From the NCBI GenBank assembly GCA_038373865.1, contig JAXGGA010000085.1, positions 124,001 through 188,000 of the forward strand: a DNA stretch of 64,000 nucleotides. Reading direction: 5' to 3'. The stretch is from Uloborus plumipes (taxonomy: Eukaryota > Arthropoda > Arachnida > Araneae > Uloboridae). Of this stretch, positions 63,501-64,000 are shown one piece after another. Numbering within the stretch: position 1 is the stretch's first letter; each line of letters opens with the position of its first letter. The position numbers were made by a program, and so were the translations under genes. Under the pieces are notes generated by a model. The model did no database searches and was not told the origin of the DNA. It saw only the letters and a program-made list of their open reading frames with translations.

Positions 63501-63989
63501 CAAATCTTTCAATTTTGCTGCTTTGGAATTATTTTTGAATGAAGATTTTTTTCCTAAACATAAGTTGGGGGCTTGGAAACCATATGAAAAGTTAGATTTC
63601 TTATTTTTTCACTTTTTTTTTCAAACTTTCAACTTACAAAGGCATTGATTGTTTTAAAATATCCGTTATCAGAATTGGGATTGATAATAATTTGACTATG
63701 GCTCAGAGCTTATTACTAATATAAATTTTGTGTTTTAGTTATTAAGTTGTTAATTTTGCATTGATTTAGTAAGAATTTGTTTTTCAACTGCCTACAATGA
63801 AATGGTTGTTCATTTTTATTTAATTTTCTAAGTTTTACCTTTTTATATAAAATAATGTTTATAGCAGAAACTCTTTTACAGGCTGCAAAGTTAGAAGATT
63901 TAGGTCAAGTTGACTTTGATACTGAAGTGAAGAAAAATTTTAAATTAGTATATGTTCCTAATTGGTTTTCCGTTGATTTAAAGACTGGG
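320..63989 (+). CDS. WDR48: WDR48/UAF1 gene body (partial, 11 exons in window)
   Basis: Seen: eleven separate segments translate into one collinear protein that I recognise as WD repeat-containing protein 48, with landmark peptides such as [42 protein letters not shown] and [14 protein letters not shown]. Joined length is 1206 nt, 402 codons, without stops; every intron is GT-AG and every phase fits. Known of the family: WDR48 is an eight-bladed beta-propeller with C-terminal SUMO-like domains. It activates USP1, USP12 and USP46 and so controls deubiquitination of FANCD2/PCNA and other substrates in nucleus and cytoplasm. The window covers most of the propeller. The N-terminal ~16 residues and everything after LKTG (ancillary and SUMO-like domains) are outside. 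Introns range from 1.1 to 15.5 kb and carry all the transposons described below. Identity is near certain; expression is not shown. Confidence 0.95.
1366..3020 (+). repeat. Three tRNA-derived SINE copies
   Basis: Three related units carry pol III-like A- and B-box sequences: about 1366-1550, 1631-1692 continued at 2797-2910, and about 2911-3020. Each has a tRNA-like head (ggccatggtgacccgat, atggcccaatcggtcaggcg) and a B box near ggttcgatcccagcc. Copies 1 and 2 also share the tail caccgtgctcactaatggag and gaaatcctccaa. The motif ttctggacca stands before the heads of copies 1 and 3, as if units had been joined in tandem. These are not functional tRNA genes: no acceptor stem or complete cloverleaf is evident. 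Confidence 0.75.
1693..2796. mobile_element. hAT-type non-autonomous element inserted in a SINE B box
   Basis: Termini are inverted: CAGTGGCGTAGCTA at 1693 and TAGCTACGCCACTG ending at 2796. The flanks are an exact 8-bp duplication GGTTCGAT (1685-1692 and 2797-2804), the signature of hAT transposition. Subterminal GC-rich blocks (ccgccccgggcgg and ccgccccaggcgg) are also shared by the two ends. No transposase frame is left. The interior contains degenerate repeats of a gcggca..cagacg type. Confidence 0.88.
3540..3571 (+). repeat. (GTCT)n microsatellite
   Basis: Six to seven GTCT units, slightly interrupted, near the 5' end of the Helitron. Confidence 0.9.
3568..3966 (+). repeat. 243-bp direct duplication in Helitron
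   Basis: About 155 bp starting gtctgaagcttgaactcctc at 3568 recurs at 3811 with few differences, followed by the first minisatellite units. Confidence 0.85.
3690..4760 (+). repeat. ~72-bp minisatellite array
   Basis: More than ten degenerate units containing gaactatttaaaattccaag, ccgttgccatttt and aaaacgttaattaaatta follow each other in the same orientation. Unit length varies around 70-75 bp. No coding sequence. Confidence 0.88.
5155..5345 (+). repeat. ~60-bp tandem units, each with a GC hairpin
   Basis: Three to four units carry gagtagtttgttgaaac, tcctcgctactttaaaggcg and agccgccttggtggcg. The last block can fold on itself (ggcgagccgcc / ggtggcg). They sit directly before the Helitron 3' hairpin. 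Confidence 0.8.
5869..8048. mobile_element. hAT-like foldback element, ~395-bp inverted repeats
   Basis: Termini TAGGGTGTCC at 5869 and GGACACCCTA ending at 8048 are flanked by an exact 8-bp duplication GTGGTTAC (5861-5868, 8049-8056). The inverted arms extend to about 6265 and 7655 with moderate divergence; both contain the ctagccctttttcactaggc and tttcatgcaatttgaacagc type blocks. The interior is AT-rich with CATT-type repeats and several cactttgcccc motifs. No transposase is present. Confidence 0.85.
7413..7505. repeat. Long near-perfect hairpin
   Basis: taaataaagcacaaatttgg plus tagaaag is mirrored by ctttctacccaatttgtgct plus ttattta. The loop itself is a second palindrome, gcatgta..tacatgc. 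It lies inside the foldback element and could be a small separate insertion. Confidence 0.85.
8066..9650. repeat. Second inverted-repeat complex (two tandem left units, one inverted right arm)
   Basis: A ~205-bp unit with gatttatttttgactaca and catcaaaaacata occurs twice in tandem (from 8087 and from 8277). The second continues through agtagtgagatctcaggt and tttagttagtaacttggga to about 9083. The reverse complement of that sequence runs from about 9398 to 9645. The spacer (9084-9397) is unique. I could not find outer target duplications, so the class is open. Confidence 0.75.
8392..8891. mobile_element. TTAA-flanked (piggyBac-type) MITE, 500 bp
   Basis: CCCTCTG at 8392 and CAGAGGG ending at 8891 are inverted and flanked by TTAA (8388-8391 and 8892-8895). 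The inverted arm near 9575-9600 preserves the uninserted sequence with a single ttaa, which confirms the borders. The interior has a ~53-bp tandem repeat (8766-8885) containing cttcttcgttgcccgtgg. Confidence 0.88.
9898..10158. mobile_element. Decayed hAT-terminus pair
   Basis: ccagaggtttccaaa near 9898 is roughly inverted relative to tttggagacctcaggg near 10143-10158. The right side (cctgcggaccatagtttgga) resembles the common hAT terminal motif. No clear 8-bp duplication remains, so this is tentative. Confidence 0.45.
10353..10428 (+). CDS. WDR48: WDR48 window exon 2
   Basis: 76 nt between AG (10351-10352) and GTAAGT (10429). It encodes [20 protein letters not shown] and a few more residues, one of the most conserved WDR48 segments, and ends in phase 1 so that the following Leu codon is split across the intron. 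Confidence 0.95.
10429..11574 (+). other. WDR48 intron 2: content
   Basis: About 1.1 kb, AT-rich. Around 10680-11080 there is a GC-richer patch with a C-run and cgtcgctacgcttatgg that looks like eroded DNA-transposon sequence. I cannot define ends. No gene seen. Confidence 0.7.
11575..11657 (+). CDS. WDR48: WDR48 window exon 3 (blade 2)
   Basis: 83 nt between TTAG (11574) and GTATAC (11658). With the split first codon it reads [14 protein letters not shown] and then [13 protein letters not shown], nearly identical to animal WDR48. It ends in phase 0. Confidence 0.95.
11658..13150 (+). other. WDR48 intron 3: content
   Basis: About 1.5 kb. Most of it (11935-12830) is a copy of the Tc1-type foldback family that occurs complete at 26201-27764. 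The remainder is AT-rich with no gene seen. Confidence 0.8.
11935..12830 (+). mobile_element. Diverged copy of the Tc1-type foldback family
   Basis: 12000-12600 matches the left arm of the 26201-27764 element closely (ttctttaactttagtcatac, cataactcttcgaaaatagc, aaatccgatgagatatgaac). The part from 12600 to 12815 matches that element's middle in reverse orientation. The left end, cag-gtagttatcaaaataatgg after TA, differs from the other copy. The right end is not clear. Confidence 0.75.
13151..13280 (+). CDS. WDR48: WDR48 window exon 4 (blade 3)
   Basis: 130 nt between CTAG (13150) and GTAAGA (13281). It encodes [20 protein letters not shown] and continues through [20 protein letters not shown], ending in phase 1. 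The intron that follows is the largest in the window (15.5 kb). Confidence 0.95.
13412..15443. mobile_element. hAT-type MITE, ~2.0 kb
   Basis: Ends are inverted: gtggtgcaagtg (13412; with preceding ca, CAGTGGTGCAAGTG) and cacttgcacccctg (to 15443). The 8-bp sequence TAATTACA stands on both sides (13404-13411 and 15444-15451). The left border is ambiguous by 2 bp because the flank also ends in CA. Subterminal regions share ctgctccca and tgcgcca-type motifs. No transposase seen. Confidence 0.75.
15040..15305. repeat. Inverted repeat inside the hAT MITE
   Basis: accttaatgcaaaaacaacc plus aatgtcaaaa near 15050 is repeated in reverse complement at about 15262-15300 (tttttgacattggttgttct, tgcattaagatac). 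A third partial copy, acattggttgttgttgttg, lies at 15186. It may be a small nested MITE. Confidence 0.7.
16796..18360 (+). mobile_element. Tigger/pogo-like terminal sequence, split
   Basis: Removing the hAT insertion joins acagtaaaag to ctcgactatccggaacactc and ggacagttgttgcattt. cagtaaaagctcgactatccgg resembles the terminal repeats of Tigger-type elements (cagt..ctcg.ttatccgg). I did not find the other end, so extent and class are uncertain. Confidence 0.5.
16806..18289. mobile_element. hAT MITE, 1484 bp, inside a Tigger-like terminus
   Basis: Inverted ends CATGGGTGCAAG (16806) and CTTGCACCCATG (to 18289) are flanked by an exact 8-bp duplication AGTAAAAG (16798-16805, 18290-18297). Subterminal ttccgtct/ggacggaa motifs recur. 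The interior has C- and G-runs (18085, 18198, 18232). No coding capacity. Confidence 0.9.
19770..21246 (+). mobile_element. Non-autonomous Helitron
   Basis: The 5' end starts TC (tctaatatatagaagaaagt at 19770) after an A. The 3' end is a hairpin (tcgtg..cacga, 21225-21239) then cagCTAG (to 21246) followed by T. This is the Helitron pattern, insertion between A and T without duplication. It contains the 143-bp tandem array below and no Rep or helicase coding. Confidence 0.75.
20036..20760 (+). repeat. 143-bp tandem repeat, about five units
   Basis: Units start gggtggagcaatcgcacgtg and include ttctgcgcgggggtgattgc, tatatctcaggaagtaaccg, aaaattggtccataggtaga and gctgattcaatttgcgtgtc. The period is close to 143 bp. 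The minus-strand frames of 60-83 residues starting MDQFS are by-products of the repeat. Confidence 0.92.
22489..23173. mobile_element. hAT-type MITE, 685 bp (third nesting level)
   Basis: CAGGGCCGCCGAGAGG at 22489 is the exact reverse complement of CCTCTCGGCGGCCCTG ending at 23173. Flanks are similar (ctcaatac left, tcaataac right), an imperfect 8-bp duplication. A run of C and a run of A follow the left terminus; the right subterminal part is GC-rich. Confidence 0.8.
23368..24840 (+). repeat. Degenerate ~150-bp tandem repeat, interrupted
   Basis: Units share gatttgcatc..agaa.gtgt, ttttttagaa..taaag, aaa.ttcaagttgattattta and ttttttaaaaagtgaac. One unit lies before the MITE (23368-23500) and about three follow (24460-24840). 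Confidence 0.75.
23508..24455. mobile_element. MITE, ~948 bp, inside a degenerate tandem array
   Basis: aaaatggtacaaatca (from 23520) is inverted relative to gatttgtaccatttt (to 24442), in arms of about 28 bp starting GGTCATT and ending AATAACC. The flanks (ataatatat, ataaatata) suggest a 9-bp duplication that has diverged. It splits one unit of the 150-bp repeat described next, which supports the borders. Confidence 0.65.
26201..27764. mobile_element. Tc1-type foldback element, arms of ~700 bp
   Basis: Inverted ends CACTAGGTGGCCAAAAGTAT (26201) and ATACTTTTGGCCACCTAGTG (to 27764) are flanked by TA (26199-26200, 27765-27766). The left and right halves are reverse complements over about 700 bp, with a third internal copy of the terminus (gtaggtggccaaaagtatcc near 27000). 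No transposase. The short frames come from the inverted arms. Confidence 0.88.
28765..28955 (+). CDS. WDR48: WDR48 window exon 5 (blade 4)
   Basis: 191 nt between ACAG (28764) and GTATAA (28956). It completes the split Thr codon, then [36 protein letters not shown] and [19 protein letters not shown]. It ends in phase 0. Confidence 0.96.
28956..32520 (+). other. WDR48 intron 5: content
   Basis: About 3.6 kb of AT-rich sequence. It contains a fragment with cacttcaaaaaggagacagt plus a T-run at 30297-30360, and the foldback repeat at 30960-31425. No gene seen. Confidence 0.8.
30960..31425. repeat. Foldback repeat with ~140-bp arms
   Basis: The left arm (30960-31098: aatcaacttcagttgg, ttattctttgaacatc, cactactttcaaatttaag) is repeated in reverse complement at about 31286-31425. 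The spacer is ~190 bp. No clear duplication at the ends. Confidence 0.75.
32521..32625 (+). CDS. WDR48: WDR48 window exon 6 (blade 5)
   Basis: 105 nt between TTTTTTAG (32520) and GTAATT (32626), phase 0 at both ends. It encodes [20 protein letters not shown] followed by [15 protein letters not shown]. Confidence 0.95.
32963..33205 (+). repeat. Dispersed repeat, copy 1
   Basis: tacagtgtgttcccatttca and gcagacctttgtttttgcta, then tagatgcatacttccaatg, match 63045-63130 (tacagagggtgttctgg, caagacctttatttttgcta, tagatgtatacttccagttg). The family is not identified. The end at ~33205 is set by the adjacent Tigger-like element. Confidence 0.65.
33219..34340 (+). mobile_element. Decayed pogo/Tigger-type element
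   Basis: The start tacagtcaaacctgtctatc plus aaaacttgagtatctcg is a typical Tigger/pogo terminus. Inside, 33894-34016 encodes a broken CENP-B-like helix-turn-helix (see separate entry). Near 34320, tcgaaacctgtccttctcga may be the eroded right end. Confidence 0.6.
33894..34016 (+). pseudogene. Remnant of pogo-family transposase N-terminal HTH
   Basis: One frame reads [20 protein letters not shown], stop, [15 protein letters not shown]. This is the layout of the CENP-B N-terminal helix-turn-helix used by pogo/Tigger transposases (DNA binding at the terminal repeats). There is an in-frame stop before KRK and another between the helices. The rest of the transposase, including the DDE domain, was not found. 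Assignment rests on pattern similarity only. Confidence 0.55.
34706..34825 (+). CDS. WDR48: WDR48 window exon 7 (blade 6)
   Basis: 120 nt between ACAG (34705) and GTAAAT (34826), phase 0 at both ends. It encodes [20 protein letters not shown], then [20 protein letters not shown]. The human counterpart is also 40 residues long. Confidence 0.94.
35962..36032 (+). repeat. 16-bp tandem repeat
   Basis: About four units of tttaaacttgttttat, in direct orientation. Confidence 0.9.
36172..36583 (+). repeat. Direct repeat pair, copy A
   Basis: Shares with 37101-37532: attgctgttaaataa, actgtcaatgctgaag, atactcaatggatattatat, gaattaatatattat, cccttgaagctttga and tcttttcataaggttggcag. Each copy ends at the same ggttggcagg. 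Confidence 0.85.
37101..37532 (+). repeat. Direct repeat pair, copy B
   Basis: Diverged copy of 36172-36583 in the same orientation, about 930 bp downstream. Sequence between the pair includes an inverted cccgttttt..acggg motif but no coding region. Confidence 0.85.
38108..38173 (+). CDS. WDR48: WDR48 window exon 8 (blade 7, first part)
   Basis: 66 nt between TTAG (38107) and GTATGT (38174), phase 0 at both ends. It encodes [20 protein letters not shown] and NW. It is about three residues shorter than the human segment (IWVATTKSTVNKW region). Confidence 0.9.
39846..40223 (-). pseudogene. PIF1-like Helitron helicase, C-terminal fragment
   Basis: The minus frame 40223-39888 reads [36 protein letters not shown] (here [20 protein letters not shown]) and [20 protein letters not shown]. 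This is the C-terminal part of the PIF1-type helicase of Helitron transposases; [12 protein letters not shown] is the helicase motif near the C terminus. A 2-nt shift near 39888 moves the continuation ([15 protein letters not shown]) into another frame. The Rep nuclease, the Walker A/B motifs and everything N-terminal are missing, so it is non-functional. In the intact protein this helicase unwinds DNA for rolling-circle transposition. Confidence 0.85.
40245..41670 (-). repeat. ~305-bp tandem repeat of Helitron 5' region
   Basis: Five copies start around 40245, 40551, 40860, 41169 and 41465. Each has agaacacagaaaagctggta, attgcggtcctaaattgaga and ggttcagtagctgaggagtc, then cacgtaatttttatata. 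The three middle copies are nearly identical; the outer two differ more. The 60-67-residue minus-strand frames starting [12 protein letters not shown] are repeat by-products. Confidence 0.9.
43190..43465 (+). repeat. tRNA-derived SINE
   Basis: tagtagctcagtgatcgcgc is an A-box region and ggccaaggttcaattctcag a B-box region, followed by a ~200-bp unrelated body ending near gggtcactgagtttag. The spacing fits a tRNA-type promoter, but no full cloverleaf is visible. It differs from the SINEs at 1366-3020. Confidence 0.7.
44000..44120 (+). repeat. Degenerate ~33-bp tandem repeat
   Basis: Units such as gctccaagactaatataaaa and gccccaagactcatacaaag, about four copies. Confidence 0.65.
44786..44873 (+). 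CDS. WDR48: WDR48 window exon 9 (divergent loop)
   Basis: 88 nt between TTTAG (44785) and GTATTT (44874), ending in phase 1. It encodes [20 protein letters not shown] followed by [10 protein letters not shown]. This loop is the most variable part of the propeller in known orthologues; the D-H-M-I-K-G end aligns with DQVIKG in human. Confidence 0.88.
47138..47222. repeat. Hairpin with ~22-bp arms
   Basis: gagaatgaaagaggcacttt is mirrored by a-tgtgcccctttcattctc about 35 bp further on, with one or two mismatches. Confidence 0.7.
48528..48661. mobile_element. Very short hAT-type MITE (134 bp)
   Basis: CAGGGCCGCCTGGAG at the left and a ctcggcgctg right end are roughly inverted. The flanks aacatgtt (48520-48527) and aacatgtc (48662-48669) match at 7 of 8 positions. 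The left end resembles the 22489-23173 element (CAGGGCCGCC). Confidence 0.65.
51062..51159 (+). CDS. WDR48: WDR48 window exon 10 (blade 8)
   Basis: 98 nt between AAG (51060-51061) and GTAAGA (51160). It completes a split Gly codon, then [20 protein letters not shown] and [12 protein letters not shown], ending in phase 0. [11 protein letters not shown] is a hallmark of the family. Confidence 0.95.
51297..51560 (+). pseudogene. Possible hAT-family transposase fragment
   Basis: The frame reads [20 protein letters not shown] then [20 protein letters not shown] and IKSGFGCC, stop. In another frame it continues [20 protein letters not shown]. The pattern F-x-H-(D/N)-x-P-x-x-x-x-D-H, then a cysteine and S-K-K residues, resembles a conserved region in ZBED-like hAT transposases. 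This is recall of a pattern, not a search result. The fragment lies outside the neighbouring element borders. Confidence 0.35.
51989..52517. mobile_element. TTAA-flanked (piggyBac-type) MITE, 529 bp
   Basis: CCCCTTCAG at 51989 and CTGAAGGGG to 52517 are flanked by TTAA (51985-51988, 52518-52521). A perfect 18-bp palindrome (tgtccggtataccggaca, 52485-52502) lies near the right end. Confidence 0.85.
53250..53490 (+). repeat. ~32-bp minisatellite, about seven units
   Basis: Units of cccttcacaaaattcagtca plus ctcaaaaaagga repeat in direct orientation, less exact at both ends. Overlapping frames of 83-89 residues here are repeat by-products. Confidence 0.9.
54639..54665 (-). promoter_or_regulatory. 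Perfect 12-bp stem-loop over the stop codon of the non-LTR ORF
   Basis: agctggtctgac, gta, gtcagaccagct: perfect arms with a 3-nt loop. The stop codon TGA (54655-54657) is within one arm, and the (GAA)n tail follows about 20 nt later. A 3'-terminal RNA hairpin recognised by the element's own RT is a known arrangement in other non-LTR elements; that role is inferred here. Confidence 0.75.
54655..58480 (-). pseudogene. Non-LTR polyprotein: AP endonuclease, RT, RNase H (broken by an insertion)
   Basis: The first in-frame ATG is at 58480 ([12 protein letters not shown]). The endonuclease motifs are [29 protein letters not shown] and [13 protein letters not shown] motifs follow: [34 protein letters not shown], then in the other frame [16 protein letters not shown] and FADDISIW. 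RNase H has [29 protein letters not shown] and [20 protein letters not shown], all four acidic positions present. A Cys/His cluster ([17 protein letters not shown]) lies near the C terminus. The reading frame breaks at ~56500-56583: a ~50-bp insertion containing an inverted copy of the adjacent sequence shifts the frame right after KAFDRVW. Otherwise both halves (650 and 642 codons) are open, so the insertion into the genome is probably recent. In life it copies its RNA into a nicked target. Confidence 0.93.
59420..60964 (+). mobile_element. Tc1-type element, 1545 bp
   Basis: Ends CGCTAGTGATCAAAATTA (59420) and TAATTTTGACCACCAGTG (to 60964) are imperfectly inverted and flanked by TA (59418-59419, 60965-60966). 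Its length is normal for a complete Tc1 element. The transposase on the + strand is degraded. Confidence 0.9.
59748..60733 (+). pseudogene. Tc1 transposase pseudogene
   Basis: The N-terminal frame (59748-59999) starts [20 protein letters not shown] and contains a paired-type HTH ([20 protein letters not shown]). A frameshift near 59980 then moves to [20 protein letters not shown] and on to [16 protein letters not shown] (first catalytic Asp). QDNASVYVS follows (second Asp, just after a TAG stop), then [15 protein letters not shown] and another stop. The third acidic residue, normally E in NPIEN, is K here. At least two frameshifts and three stops make it inactive. The family acts by cut-and-paste at TA. 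Confidence 0.9.
60979..61734. mobile_element. hAT MITE, 756 bp, with ATTAATCGG repeats
   Basis: Inverted ends TAGGGATGCACCGAT (60979) and ATCGGTGCATCCCTA (to 61734) have an exact 8-bp duplication GTATTTGT (60971-60978, 61735-61742). Many cgattaatcgg motifs lie at both ends in both orientations. It stands 14 bp from the end of the Tc1 element. No coding capacity. Confidence 0.92.
63045..63180 (+). repeat. Dispersed repeat, copy 2
   Basis: Matches 32963-33070 in order and orientation (gacctttatttttgctac, tagatgtatacttccag), diverged. The right border is unknown. Confidence 0.6.
63882..63989 (+). CDS. WDR48: WDR48 window exon 11 (end of propeller)
   Basis: 108 nt between ACAG (63880-63881) and GTATGA (63990). 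It encodes [20 protein letters not shown] followed by [16 protein letters not shown]. The next intron begins ten bases before the window ends, so the remaining ~250 residues are downstream. Confidence 0.95.
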
Positions 63990-64000
63990 GTATGAAACTT

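Larger units (their letters stand above)
51160..63881 (+). other. WDR48 intron 10: content
   Basis: 12.7 kb: a hAT-transposase-like fragment, the 51624-59369 nested stack, a Tc1 element, a hAT MITE, and AT-rich sequence (61743-63040, 63180-63860). A second copy of the 32963 repeat family starts near 63045. Confidence 0.85.

Overview
This window is one stretch of a large, AT-rich, repeat-dense arthropod-type genome. A spider or other arachnid is my best guess, from the multi-kilobase introns, the insect-like protein sequence and the mix of hAT, Tc1/mariner, Helitron and non-LTR elements; the sequence alone does not prove this. I recognise one host gene on the + strand: the orthologue of WDR48 (UAF1), the WD40-propeller cofactor of the deubiquitinases USP1, USP12 and USP46. 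Eleven exons, all with GT-AG introns and compatible phases, run from 320 to 63989 and encode 402 residues, matching roughly residues 17-427 of the 677-residue human protein. The 5' end (start codon, promoter) and the C-terminal half lie outside the window. A 24-nt candidate upstream exon at 28-51 is possible.

Everything else is intron, and the introns are mostly layered transposons. Intron 1 (461-10352) holds tRNA-derived SINE copies, one split by a hAT-type element; a Helitron rich in minisatellites; a 2.2-kb foldback element with 8-bp duplications; and a second inverted-repeat complex split by a TTAA-flanked MITE. Intron 4 (13281-28764) has two hAT MITEs, one inside a Tigger-like terminus, and then a 9-kb stack: a hAT element (19614-28637) containing a Helitron, a 4.1-kb hAT with two further elements inside it, and a Tc1-type foldback. 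Introns 5-9 hold a foldback repeat, a decayed pogo/Tigger element, a 0.4-kb direct duplication, a Helitron with PIF1-like helicase remnants and five tandem 5' ends, a SINE and a very short MITE.

Intron 10 (51160-63881) has the second deep stack. A putative DNA transposon (51624-59369) contains a TTAA-flanked MITE, a minisatellite and an internally deleted mariner. The mariner is split by a nearly complete non-LTR retrotransposon (endonuclease, reverse transcriptase, RNase H) with an 11-bp target duplication. A dead Tc1 element and a hAT MITE follow.

There is no operon, CRISPR array, rRNA gene or independent functional tRNA gene here. The biological interest is in the insertion history, which exact target-site duplications and preserved empty sites let one read, and in a few unusual rearrangements: a templated foldback insertion inside the reverse transcriptase ORF, serial 5' ends on a Helitron, and an internal inversion between related foldback elements.
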